A program made the position numbers and the translations under genes. Shown here in pieces: positions 1 to 11,636 of a stretch of DNA of 64,000 nucleotides (its first letter is position 1; each line of letters opens with the position of its first letter). The notes beneath the pieces were generated by a model. The model did no database searches, was not told the DNA's origin, and saw only the letters and a program-made list of their open reading frames with translations. The DNA comes from Dasyornis broadbenti (lineage: Eukaryota; Chordata; Aves; Passeriformes; Dasyornithidae). The stretch is from positions 593,009 through 657,008 of the forward strand of contig VZRN01004397.1 of assembly GCA_013397935.1 (NCBI GenBank). The letters run 5' to 3'.

Positions 1-3000
1 TTTTTTGTTTAGTTTCATCAGTACAGAACTTTTGGCTAAGAGTAAGTATAAAGGGTATATGCTTGACAATGAGTCAAATGGAATTCCCTGAGGAGGGTTT
101 TGACACACACCAAAGAAACTACAGATATAGAAAAGTAGAATAATACTTAGGAGATGAAACATGAGCAGAAAGATCTTGAAATGCTTTTATAGTTAAGGAG
201 ATTATGTGGGAGCATGGGATGAAAAGTATAGAAAGGTGAGTTTAGATGAGTGTAAAGAAAGTGGGATGTGGAAGCCTTCTTCATCAGAGAGATGAAAGTT
301 GCCTCTGTGTGTGGGAGGAATTCCTGCCTAAGGTTTCAGTGAAAACAAGATCTTAAGGAAAAGATTTTTATTTATCTTTTCTAACGTATTGCTGCTGCTA
401 CTAAGCCAGTTTCTCACTATTCTGTTGTAAAGTTACTGTGTTAGCATCAGACCCTTTGAATAAAAAATGCCAGGGGAGCAAAATCATATTATGATGATAT
501 TTTCTAGGGATATTGGAATGACTGGCTTGTTTCTCATCCAACTCTAGTTTTTGGCCTTTGATTGAGCCTTGAATATTCTGTGTTGTCCTGGGAATGCTGC
601 AACTTCACTACCCTGTCAGCAGTTCCTGGAATCTCCTGTGAGCAAAGCGCTACTGGAGCTTAGGAGAGTGCAAGTGAAGCTCAGCACAAGTCACAGTGGA
701 AATGAGTAGACATGTAAATCCATATCAGCTGATATTGTGCATACCTAGAAAGCAAAACCCAAAAAAACCCCCCAGTTAAGTGCACCTTCTTAGGTGGACT
801 GAAAAGAGCTCATGTCTAAATACACTTTGGAAACAGAATTCTAATAAAATGGAGTGCATAGAGAAATATTCTTCTGGAAGTTTAGTCTCCACAATCAACG
901 AATAAAATTCTATAGCTGGAAACTGTAGTGCATTATAATACAGGAATAGCATCACAAGAATATATAGTTTTGCCTCTGCTGGTGAGCTGTTTATTTTTCC
1001 TGCAATAAGCTTGCTGTATCTTTCTATTGCAGAGTAAGCAGGGCGTTTAATTTCTCTAATATGTATTTGTTTCATGAATTAAGTAGACATCACCAGGGTA
1101 AGTGTGTTTATATTTTAACTGGAACAGAAGCCTTGCTGCTCCTACTGATTGAATAATTTGCATCATAGAAACCTGAAAAGCCTCTCCGTCCTCTAACGCA
1201 GATGGAGCTACTCAGAATACTGAAGATAGATGACCTTATGGAGATCCCCTGAGCTACTGAATATTCTTTAATCAGACTATAGTCAGTGAGCTGTACATTT
1301 GTAAAATACCTGTTTGAGTGTACTCACCAACATGGGCATTCAGGAAGCCTAAAAAGTGCCCAAATTTGGAACACATTTTTGCCAATTACCTCTGTTTCCA
1401 GTTCTTAATGTTGGATAGAGTTACAGATTTATGCTCAGCCTGATCCTTCTGATAAACCATTTCTGTTCACATCAACAGGAAACTCTTGGCTCCTATGCCT
1501 AGCTGTGACGTGATACATTATTTCCATTTTCATATTCATATTTTTTTTTCTGGAGCCAAATGATTTGCTCCCAGCTCTCCTCCCAGTTATTTCAAAATGA
1601 CTTCCAGATTCTGATCTTCGTCTGTTTATCATAGTAAGATTCAGACCCTGTCCCCCAAACCAGTAAAGACTGTTAAAATTTACTTGTGGCTGTAAATGGG
1701 CACAGTACGATGTTCTTATCCAAGTGATTTGCAGCTATACAACCTAAGTTTTCTTTAGTTGTATAGTTGCCACAGTTATTTGTGGGTTTTCACATGATGT
1801 TGGTTGCACAGCTTTATGAAAAGGTCTGGTTAGTTGAGAAAACAAGGGAATGTGAACAAGTGATAACAGATAGATGAACTAGTGGTGTCATTTACTCTAA
1901 TGAAGTTATTAGAGCACTTGCAATGGAAGTGTTAGAATGGATGGAAAAAACGCTTCCAAGCCTGGATTTACAGTGAAAAATTAGACGTATGAATGGCAGT
2001 CGCCTATATCCAAACTTCATTCAAATGTCAGAAATTAGTTTAAGCACATTGAAATATATTAGATGCCATGAATGGCTTTAAGTTGTATATTACTAATGTA
2101 TGATTTAGTCATGGTGGTTTGATGAAAGCCAAAGCTGACTGAGTTGTGCCAGAAGTAACCACAAAGTGCCAAAGTTTATTTAAATTTGATTAAATTATGA
2201 AACCATTCATTTCTCTAATATGTTTTTTTTTCGCATGAGTTAGACATCATGAAGATGTGTTACATTTTAATTGTAACCAGTTACATTTGTTAATCTGTAC
2301 AACTGTAATCAATTGAATGCACTGATGACTTTCAAAATGCAGCTTGTGCAGCTGAGATGTGGTGTGCTGCCTTGCACTGAGGTAATGCAGGGTGTGAAGC
2401 AGCTTCACCAGGATGATACTGACACCCATCACATAGTTACATGAACTTAATTGCTTGTTCATGTGAGACAGGTACTAAATCTGTATCCACCCTGATCTGC
2501 TGAAATTTTCTATATAGCTTGCATTTTTAAAAGAAGTGTAGTGCATGATGTTTGGAGAGCAATACTGCCTGTAACCTCTTCTGGTCACATTTAACAAGCC
2601 TGGATCATCTAGGGGTGTGGAAAGAGGTGATGTCAAATAATTTAATCGCAACTTTTTGTATCCATGAAAGGTTCCAGGTTTCAGTGTTTAAATCAGTGTG
2701 TGATACTTACTTGCACTGAAAGCTGAAGAACTGTTTCTGCAGTGCCTTGTGGCCAAAAGAGTGTCCAGGTTAACCTGAGATCTCACCGAGCAACTGAGGT
2801 TCTGGTATATTAATCGTAGATATATTAATTTAATTATTTATTGTTTGGCTTTATTATGTATTTGGTTCTTTTGGCCTATCTGACTGGTGAAATTCTCAGC
2901 CACATGAATCTCTTAGTTTTCTATGAGATTTCTAGGCTGGACTGTACTTGGTCCCCACGCCAGTCATGCTGGAGGGCTCCAATACTGCTGGGGTTTCTCT

Positions 3001-6000
3001 GTGTGTATTCATCTGTTGAGGAGCTGAAGTAAATAATGCTCCAAGTTCAGTGCTGAGTTTGCTTTTTAAAAGATCATTTTAAGCACACAGCAGCTGAGGT
3101 TGGCTCTGGATTAGGATGTGTATCTGAGATACAACCTGCCTCAAGCACTTACAAACCAAAACAGGTTATGGAGTCAGAAAAACAAGCATGCAAACGTTTT
3201 GCTTTATGCTCTACAGAAAGTCTCTGCAGTCGTAGTTCAGGCTGGTTTTATGCTTGGTGATTCTTCATGTTTCTGCACACAGTTATGATAATTCCCTTTT
3301 TTTATATTGGCCACATGTGGCTGTGAGCATATTAACACCTTGATAGGCAAGTTCACTGTGTTTGGGTGGGCTCATAATTTAGAGAACACGTTTCTTTTTA
3401 ATTGCATACTGTTTGCAAAGTTGTTTAGAGGTGCTAAAATATATTGCAAAGACAGAGTTCTCTTTCTGTTTCAGGAGGAATGTAGTAAGTACAGATTATC
3501 TTCTGGAAAGATTGTTTTCAGGAGCTGACAGATTTGAGTTGATCCCTACACAATTAGCTCTCCTGCTGAATAAGACTTGCAAATACCACATCTGCACTGA
3601 CTGCATGCTTATCTGGGGATTCCCCCTTGTGTTGTCACCTCTGGCCACAGGCACTTGGGGAAAACAAGAGTCAGTCTCTTAAGGACTTTCTGGAGAACAG
3701 GAAAATAAACAAGTATCCCCAAAATACTGGAACTGACCATCTGCATATAGATAAGGGACAGTTTTAAGTCAGGAAGGAGTTTTCTTTTTCTGCTGATAGA
3801 AGCACTGTTCAATTTGTACTGAAAAGACCATGAGTTCATGATTTTCTTATTACGGTACTTTGTCAACTCATTTGCTCAATCCAATTTTTGGTGGCTGGAA
3901 TTTGCTAAAAAATTACGGGATATTCACTGCAATAGGAAGAAGAAATCCAAATCTCCTGAGTGGCAAACCTTAATTGTTGCATTTTCTCTGAATGACGAAT
4001 GCACATCGAATCCCAGCTATCTAGGCAGAAGAGTAATTTCCAAGGCAGCCCATTCACATTCAATTCTCTTCCTCTAAAAGTGAAGCAATAAATTATGCTG
4101 GTGTTTAAGGGGTAATCTCTGTGACTTTAAAGAACATAAACTATCAGAGGCACACCAGTCTGACTGTGCGAAATGCTGAGCACCTCGTCTATCCGAGTGA
4201 GTAACCTCATCTCCCACAGAGAACAGCAGGAGCTACAGATACTGGCATCCTCACTCAGTGGCATCACTACTCAGAGGGATTGAGCTGTAACTGAGGCAGC
4301 TGTGCTACTGGCTGAGCTTGGTAAGTGCAAGCACTATTAGAGGGTACCATTAGATGAAGTCACTGAACCATTAGGAAGCCTGCAAAAATGCGTACCCTTT
4401 TCTGATCTGGAAAGTGTTGTGGTTGAGAATATACCCATTGGACATCCTCAAGGGAAGGTTTCTTTCACACATACTGACTCTATCAGTGTTATCAGCCAGC
4501 ATTTCACTAGCGTGAGACTCAGCCTTGTAACATTTCATGGATCCCTACATCATGCTGAGTAGTGCTGGTCATCTATTATTAATAGGCTCACATTTTTTGG
4601 TAGACTAAAAGTTTATTATTTTCTTATTAAATCTTCCATTACTTTAAGATGCTTTTAAGGTCTATTCTGCTCTCATTCTATTAGTTGAGAACAAAAGCTT
4701 TTCAAATGTCAGAAGTTAATATATGCTGATATCTGAATAAGAAAGAAAATACATCAGATTTTGAGGCCATTTTCTTGTATAATGATATCTTTAAGCTTCA
4801 TACATTATTTTTATAAAATATTTTCCTTTTTCCTATGTGAGTGCATCTTCATACACAATTCCAGTTTTGCATTAGAAATATTGGCTGCATGACATTCATG
4901 AAGAAGTCAAAGAACTCTTAAGTTAGAGAGGTAGTATTGTGTTTGCTTACACAAGCTGATGGAGGCAGTCACATGTTTATTCTGCTTGGAGGTGGCCAGA
5001 GGGAAGCCAGTGTGCACCTAGGAACTGTGAAGTTAGTCAGCATGGTGTGCTGCCTTGGTTAATGAACCTGTGGAGAATATCATAGCTCAGGCACAGTACA
5101 GGGCTAATGCATCCCAAAGGCTTCTGGGCAGAAACTGATCTGTACCTGGATGAGCTGGAGCACAGGCAAAGCAGTTGGGCCTGCTCTGAAAAGATACATA
5201 TGCCAACTAGTATAAAAAGAGGACAGTTATCAAAATGTGAGGACACAGATTCTTTGAAATGTTCAGGCTGTTGTGAAGAGAGACAATGGGAGAGCTGACT
5301 GGGTCCAGCAGTTCCTGCTTTGTTGGATTCCAGCTTATTGCTTTGATGGGAACCTGACTTGTTCATCCCAGTCAGCTTTATGTCTTGTGTCGGTCATTTT
5401 TGGGCAGCACAAGAATGGGCCATGTTAATCTATAGTGCTGTTGTAATAAGGTTTGAGGATGAGGTGAAAGGTAAGCTTGAAGAGAAGTATCATGGCAAAG
5501 AAGTACACCGACAGAACCTCGGTGCTGCTTTAATAACCTGCTGCTAATGGCTGGGGTCATCTGGAATGGTTTTGCCTTTGTTCCCCCATGGCTGAGGCTC
5601 AGCACAGGGGACAGATTCTCAGAACTGGGCTGGAAATTGCATGATACTTTCAAGAGTTCCCTGGCAAATCTCTTAATATTTTGATTTCTGGAGTTCTGTT
5701 TCCTGAAACTGTACACAGGACCTATTGGTAGAATAAACTTTCGCCTAATTATTTAGCTGATGTAGGCCTAATTTTAAGTGCGCCATTTTTATTCTGTTCA
5801 TTTCCAGATTAAGTTTTGCTTTATGAGTAGTAGTCCTAACACAGACATTGAATTTTACCAATAACCCCTTAGTTAATCTATTTATTTCTGTCCTCCTTGC
5901 AAGTTATTTTTGATCTGTAAGGAACTTTGAACTATTTCTCACAGCTATGCTCAAAAGTGAGTTTGTAGCCTATTACTGCCATTGCTGCTAGTAGACCTTG

Positions 6001-6909
6001 CTTGAGGTCATAGAGAAGTTGGGGCAAAGCCAGGGGTAAAACTTAGGCTCATGTCTTAAGCACAAGATAACCATTCATCTTTTATAAACCTTTCTTGTCT
6101 GATGCTTTCAAATTCTCAAAGAAAAAAAAGGTCCAGAAATTGAAGTGTTCATTCTTTTTCATAGCAAAGGTAGATTTTTCCTTGGGAGAATTTGGTCTTG
6201 TCATGCTGGTCTGTTTATAAGCAGCAAGGTGTGTGGTGATGGTACAACTGGGGTCAGTATTCCTTGCTTTTTCTATTCTTACTTTCTATACTCACTTTCT
6301 CTAGCTCTCTAGCCTCTGTAAGTCCGTTAATATCAGTGGAGTTTTGGTCATTTATACTTGCAGAATATCAGTTTTAAAAGATAACAGCTGAGTAGTTGAT
6401 GGTAAGTGTTATTCACATATTTGAAAAATTTGCTTTGAAACTGAATGTATATTTTAAAATATTTCTTAACCTCCATGTTTCAATAAAATGCGTCATAGAG
6501 TTTGAGATTATAATGGTGTCACTGGTAGTTTCTCATACCACCGCCATGTCTTCATTAGGGAGTTTGTGCCTCTATCCGCTCTGTCCGTTCATCCTTGTCC
6601 TATTTTGGAAAGTGTAAAGGTCCTCACAGTTTTTAGCAGAAGGCTATTGTTACAGGAAAGACTCAGTCTGTAGATTCTGACCTTTCCAGAACATGTTTTT
6701 ATATCTCCTTTGAAGGAGCATGGAGGGATGATTATAAAGAAGTTGAAAATATGGCCAGCATACACACAGGTATGTTCAGGAAATAATATTGCTTTCTTTA
6801 ATACTGAAGGAAAAAAAGCCCAAGAAATGATGTGATCCAAAACCTATTGGAAGTTCTCACTGATTTCAGGTTTTGTATTCAGCTGTTCAGTTTTTTTCAA
6901 AGTTTTTTT

Positions 6910-6930
6910 GGGGGGAATTTTTTTCCCCCC
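6910..6930. repeat. Perfect inverted repeat, G6AA/TTC6 hairpin
   Basis: The arms 6910-6917 (six G then AA) and 6923-6930 (TT then six C) are exact reverse complements around a five-T loop. The surrounding bases are T-rich. It may be a chance product of homopolymer runs. Confidence 0.85.
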
Positions 6931-7089
6931 TTATGATTAACTGTGCTTCATTAGAGTTGCTGTAAGAGGCAAAATTTAGGCTTCCCCCACTGTGGTTTAT
7001 TGAAAATCTTAATCATAACATTGCATTAACAGAATTCTTCACATGTAGTACTTTTACTTGACAGGATAGAAACTTTATTGTACCTGGAA

Positions 7090-7131
7090 TTGTTGTCTGA
7101 AGACCTTTCCTTGTTGTCTAAAGACCTTTCC
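7090..7131. repeat. 21-bp tandem duplication
   Basis: Two adjacent 21-bp copies, 7090-7110 and 7111-7131, each begin ttgttgtct and end aagacctttcc, and they differ at one base (g/a at the tenth position). This looks like a simple replication-slippage duplication. Confidence 0.9.
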
Positions 7132-7378
7132 AGAGGTGTCAAGAAAGACACATTGCTTATATGTTGTTCACCTTTCAGAACAAAGGAAGAGTTGTGAGCA
7201 AAACCTATAACTCAGGGCTGGGACCAACACATTCCCCAGTATCATGCTAAAAGAGTGGTAGACAGTAAGAAACGTAATAAATGGTCATCTTTCTGATAAT
7301 GTAAGACAAGATTCTTGAAATACTTATAAATTAAGTTCTTATCTCGGGGAGTGGTAAGAACTGGGGCAGTGGGAATAT

Positions 7379-7563
7379 TACAGAATCACAGAACTGCTTG
7401 GTTTGGAAGGGACCTCTGGAGAACATCTATCTCACCCAACCCAGCTGCCAAGGCAGCGTCACCTAGGACAGGTTACACAGGAATGCATCCAGCTGGGTTT
7501 TGAATCCCTCCAGAGAGGGAGACACCATGACCTCCCTGGGCAGCCTGTATCAACAAGAAAGGC
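7379..7563 (-). mobile_element. CR1 LINE 3' end fragment
   Basis: The plus strand begins with an acagaatcacagaa motif followed by tttggaagggacct. This is the reverse complement of the CR1 3' terminus, so the element lies on the minus strand. Further CR1 3'-UTR-like wording follows, including the segment at 7530-7550 where avian CR1s have their conserved 'CTGGGCAGCCTGT' block. The copy is truncated at its 5' side (right end here), as is usual for CR1. It carries no coding part. The right boundary is approximate. Confidence 0.88.
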
Positions 7564-9159
7564 AAACCCTTGTTTTAAAGATGATTTCAGATACAGGTGC
7601 ACTTTTTCATTTATGCATGTGAAGAAAACCTTGGCTTAGTTGTACTCCCTTTGAAAAATAAGAAATATTCTCACTGAATTTTGTGGGAAAAGGGTTATGA
7701 TTCTGGTTTGAATGGTGCATATTTTTCCCCATTCTCTCTCACTGAGGAATTATTTTTGCATGCAAAGTATATATACTATTATATTAAACACTGCTCCATC
7801 TTTACTTTTCTATGTAAACAATAAATTTCCCAGGGATTAGGGGTCCTTCTACAGGGGTGTTTGATTAAGAGTGTATTGTTTGTGCAGTTGATTCTGTCTG
7901 GAGGCAGATGATCTCTTGTGGCTGCTTTTGACCCTGATTTCAGAAATGGTTGAAAGGAAAAGTGCACAAGCTGAATTAAAACCTCCAAAGGACTTGCAAC
8001 GTTATGTCGGATCTAAAGATCATGTAACAAAAACTTTATAGTGATGCATATTGCTTAGGGTTTTTCTAATTTGCAGGCTGCAATCTTAACACTACTGGCA
8101 TAGCTTCATTCAGGAGCCTTTTGGTTTAGATGTGACATATGTCAACAGGATTTTCCTTCTTCCTGTAGGCTGTTATGCCACCTCTTTAAATGTGTAAACT
8201 AAGCTAAGACACCTCTCATCTATCCACTGATGCATCCATATCCCTATCAGGGGCTTTGCCATCCTAGAGCAGGTAGCTGTGGTGTTAGAGTTTTCATGTG
8301 AGCTAACAGAAGTACAGGGCAGTTATGGCACAATTTTGTGATATAAACAGGATAATGCCTACTTATGCAAAAGTGAGAAACATTCAACTGCTATTAATTT
8401 GAACATGTGAATGGGAAAGTTGTCTGTGCTACTACTGCATGCGGAGTTTTGAGCCAGCTCTTTTTGCTTTAAAAATAGTGAGTTAAATGGTATGTTTTGA
8501 AGAGTGAGAATCTCATTAGTGGCAAGCAGAAAATTGTGTGCAGTATTTGAACACTGATTATCAGAACGACCTTTTGTTAATTATTAATTGGGCCAAATAT
8601 GTTTGTTTTATGCATGTATTGCGTTGCTTTAAAAAGCAGTTGTCAAGGGTTCTAATAATGACAGAAAATAAACAGCTGAAAGGATGGGAAGGAGGGCAAT
8701 GGTGAGAGAAAAGAATGCATGTCTGCTTTTGCATGTGAGGATCTTGCTTCTGTTGCTGTATCATTTCAGCCTTACTCGCTTCAAGTATCATCTGACCTCT
8801 GATAAACATATTGATCCCTGGGGTACTCCTTGTTGTTCAGATTCTAAATAAAACAAGTAAGTCTGCTGGGGTAATCTTCTCTGCTTCTTTGTCTTTGATC
8901 TGGAGAGCTTGCAGTTTCTCATAAACTTGATAAAAGGCCCATTTCCCCTGAATATCTGCTGGTGACTCAGAAATGCATTTTCTCAGTCTTGGATTTTAAG
9001 ATAATTTTCTTCCATATACATATACTTCTATAGCTATTTACTGGATGTACAAGGGTTGCCATGCCTTAGACAGCCCAAAGCCATTTACTGAGTGGATATT
9101 TTTCATATTGAATCATATTTAATCACATTTCATATTGAATCATTCCAGTCAATATGTGT
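7564..9159. other. Unique AT-rich noncoding DNA
   Basis: No gene or named repeat was recognised. A 16-bp string (tttcatattgaatcat) occurs twice, at 9101-9116 and 9128-9143, just before the next CR1. Confidence 0.55.
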
Positions 9160-10318
9160 CTGTGTAAGGCAGGTGTTGCTGACCAGCCTGATTCTCTTCT
9201 ATGACGAGATGACTCACCTAGTGGATGAAGGAAAGGCTGTGGATGTTTTTTACCTGGAGTTTATCAAGGTTTTGACACCATTTCCCACAGTGTTTTCCTG
9301 AAGAGACTGACTGCTCATGGCTTGGACACGTGCAATTTTTGCTGAGTAAAGGACTGTCTGGGTGTCTGGGCCCAGGGAGTGGTGGTGAACGGAGTTAAAT
9401 CCAGCTGGCAGCTGGTCACAGGTGGTGTTGCCCACGGCTCAGTTTTGGTGCCTGACTTGTTTAATGTCTTTATAACTGGGTGAGGCGATTGAGGGCACCC
9501 TCAGTCAGTTTGCAGATGACACCAAGTTTGACAGGAGTGTTGATCTGTTGGAGGGCAAGAAGGCTCTGCAGAGGGATCTGGACAGGCTGGATTGATGGTC
9601 TGTGGGTGGTTTTATGAGATTCAAAAAGGTGGCAAGGCGCAGTCCTGCCCTTGGGTCACAATAACCCCATGCAGCACTACAGGCTGGGGACAGTGTTAGG
9701 AAAGCTGTTTAGCAGAAAAGGACCTGGGGGGTGGTGGTTAACAGCAGCTGAACATGAGTCAGTTTGTGCCCAGCTGGCTAACAGGGCCAATGGCACCCTG
9801 GCTTGTATCAGCAGTAGTGTGGCCAGCAGGGCCAGGACAGTGATTTTCCCCTTATCCTGTGTTCAGTTCTGGGCCCCTCACTATGAGAAGGACATTGAGG
9901 TGCTGGAGTGTGTCCAGAGAAGGGCAGTGGAGCTGATGAAGGGTCTGGAGCACAAGTCCTATGAGGAGCAGCTGAGGGAGCTGGGGCTGTTTAGCCTGGA
10001 GAAAAGGAGGCTCAGGGGGGACCTTATTGCTCTCTTATAACCACTTGAAAGAACGCTGTGATGAGGTGGCGGTCAGTCTGTTCTCCCAACAAGTGATATT
10101 TGGAAAAATGTCTTCCCTGAATGGGAATTGTCAAGCATTGGAACAGGCTGCCCAGGGAATTGGTTGAGTTACCATACTTGAAGGTGTTTGAAAGACATAT
10201 AGGTGTGGCACTTAGGGACATGGTTTATTGGTGGTGGCTTTGGCAGCTTTAGGTTGATGGTTGAACTTGATGATCTTAAAGAACTTTTCCAACATATAGG
10301 ATTTTAGGATTCTTTAAG
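9160..10318 (+). mobile_element. CR1 LINE, 5'-truncated, with ORF2 remnant
   Basis: This is the longest CR1 copy in the window, about 1.16 kb. It starts within the reverse-transcriptase part of ORF2 and runs through the C-terminal region and 3' UTR to a normal CR1 end. The last 100 bases match the avian CR1 3' UTR pattern (cacttagggacatggttta, then a gatgatcttaaag block) and finish with the GATTCTTT-type terminal unit near 10305-10318. The solo LTR at 10655-11129 lies about 340 bp downstream in the same orientation. The 5' truncation point is uncertain by tens of bases because the first part is decayed. Confidence 0.93.
9166..10040 (+). pseudogene. CR1 ORF2 reverse-transcriptase remnant, broken
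   Basis: This is the decayed frame of the CR1 polyprotein, which copies element RNA at a nicked target during retrotransposition. The first piece reads LLTSLILFYDEMTHLVDEG and corresponds to the RT region upstream of the catalytic box. It ends at a TGA at 9299-9301. After several more stops the catalytic motif FADD is readable at 9509-9520, in the same frame as the first piece. That frame stops at 9593-9595. The reading then shifts frame, and a third piece (9651-10040) covers the conserved C-terminal part, with VQRRAVELMKGLEHKSYEEQ followed by LRELGLFSLEKRRLRGDL. The multiple stops and at least one frameshift mean no functional protein can be made. The endonuclease domain and ORF1 are absent. 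Confidence 0.9.
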
Positions 10319-10654
10319 AACTCAAGTTAGAGGAACCATCAAGACTGATGCAAGCCATTACTGAGGCCTCAGGGCAGTATCAGTGTATCTTTGTTTATAA
10401 AAAACATCTAGTTGTTGAAATCTTGTCTTTCTACTGCTTAAGTTTCCTTTCAACTAGAAAATAAGTTCCAATGCCTTGCGCAGACATGGATTTACTTGGG
10501 AAGGGTGGAGTAAATATCCCCTTCTCTCCTTAAAAGTTTTTGGACGCATGGCATGGAGATGCTACTCATTCACACTGCTGCTATATGCAGTCCTAATGCA
10601 TTTTCATTCTCTTTTGCTTTAATGTCAGACAATTATTTCCAGTTCTTTTCACTG
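10319..10654. other. Spacer between CR1 and solo LTR
   Basis: About 335 bp of AT-rich sequence with no recognised feature. Confidence 0.5.
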
Positions 10655-10834
10655 TTAATGTGTGTATTTGGTATATATGGCAGGATTTTTGTAACAGGGA
10701 GGCCACAAGGGTGGCTTCAGTGAAAAGCTGCCAGAAGGTTCCCCTATGCCTTATAGAGCTGATGCCCTCTGGCTCCAAGATGGATCTGCCACTGGCCAAG
10801 GCTGAGTCAATCAGTAGTAATGTCTCTGTAACAA

Positions 10835-10844
10835 CATATTTAAG
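10835..10844 (+). promoter_or_regulatory. TATA-like box of the solo LTR
   Basis: The motif atatttaaga sits at the place where this LTR family carries its core promoter, roughly 100 bp upstream of the variant polyadenylation signal. Activity cannot be judged from sequence. Confidence 0.5.
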
Positions 10845-10939
10845 AACGGGAAAAAGTTACTGGGCAGAAGTAATTGCATCCATTGCATATGTGAGAGAAA
10901 AAACTCTGCTTCTCATTGTCCTACTCTGATTTGACTTGT

Positions 10940-10945
10940 AGTAAA
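10940..10945 (+). terminator. Variant polyadenylation signal of the solo LTR
   Basis: AGTAAA occurs where related LTRs carry AATAAA, followed by the A/T-rich attccattaattt stretch. AGTAAA is a known weaker variant, so the signal may be weakened in this copy. Confidence 0.45.
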
Positions 10946-11129
10946 TTCCATTAATTTCCCCAAGTCAAGTCTGTTTTGCCTATGACTATAATTGGTGAGT
11001 GATCCCTCCCTGTCCTTATGTCAGCCTATGAGTATTTGCTTATATTTCCTCTCCATTACCTGGCTAAGGAGGGGAGTGATGGAGCATTTTTGGTGGGCAT
11101 CTGGTATCCAGCCAAGGTCAACTACCACA

Positions 11130-11467
11130 GTGTACAACTTTCTTCTTCACAATAGCCCTTGATAGTTTTGGTTATTATATATGTATCTTTCCACAGTTTT
11201 TTTCAGACTGAACCATTCAAATTCAACTTTGGTTATGCATCCTTGTTCCCAGCTGTTCCAGTTGCCTTCCACTGGACTTCTGCCTATTGGTCCACATTGT
11301 TCTTGAAGTATGGCTCCTAAATCTGAAGTCAGACCTCCAGCTGAGACCTTCATTTTGCATAGAGAAAGAATTACTATATATATTTTACAGTTCTTACTTT
11401 TGCTTTTACATCTCTCTTCTAGGGGTTGATTGAAGTGGTGTGAAAACAATGACTCATTTGGTTTATT
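11130..11467. other. Unique spacer
   Basis: About 340 bp between the LTR and the next CR1 piece. A minus-strand open frame of 100 codons (11147-11449) has no recognisable similarity and is probably fortuitous. Confidence 0.5.
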
Positions 11468-11636
11468 TCAGCCTTCCAGTACCTTAAGGGGGCTTGTACT
11501 GGAGGTAGGGCCTGTAGCACAAGTACAGTGGGTAATGATTTTAAACTAAAAGAACATAGATTTAGACTAGATATAAAGAAGACATTGGTTTGTGATAAGG
11601 GTGGTAAAACACTGGATGAAGTTGCCCAGAAAGGTG
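11468..11636 (+). mobile_element. CR1 LINE fragment lacking its 3' terminus
   Basis: The segment opens with a ccttccagtacc block and an aagggggct run. It continues with the conserved CR1 3' region around taatgattttaaacta (11533-11548) and the gttgcccagaaaggtgg block near 11621. The last 100 or so bases of a normal CR1, including the terminal ATTCTRT units, are missing. Both ends are therefore truncated and the 3' end has been lost to a deletion. Confidence 0.85.

Larger units (their letters stand above)
1..7378. other. Unique AT-rich noncoding DNA
   Basis: No recognisable exon or repeat family was found. The stretch holds short open frames on both strands, the longest being minus-strand frames at 776-1075 (99 codons), 5037-5366 (109 codons) and 5378-5716 (112 codons). 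None matches a protein I know. Local structure includes a diverged sequence pair (1050-1125 and 2209-2280), a G/C hairpin at 6910-6930 and a 21-bp tandem duplication at 7090-7131. The part from about 4930 to 5750 is visibly richer in G and C than its surroundings. Confidence 0.6.
10655..11129 (+). mobile_element. Solo LTR of an avian endogenous retrovirus (probably ERVL-like)
   Basis: The sequence from about 10690 carries blocks I recognise from a common avian LTR. These include a gaggccacaagggtggctt block, ggccaaggctgagtc at 10794-10808, a TATA-like atatttaaga at 10835-10844, and the tail ggtgggcatctgg at 11092-11104 followed by a terminal CA at 11128-11129. No gag, pol or env sequence flanks it, so it is a solo LTR left by recombination. 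The 5' end (10655 to 10665) is approximate, and no clear target-site duplication was seen. It appears shorter than family members I know: sequence normally lying between the promoter and the polyadenylation region is missing, with a junction near 10907-10910. The family assignment is from memory, and the exact library name is not claimed. Confidence 0.8.

Noticed and set aside
5211..5219. TATA-box-like tataaaaag
   Set aside because: TATA-like strings are frequent in AT-rich DNA and nothing downstream looks like a transcription unit.
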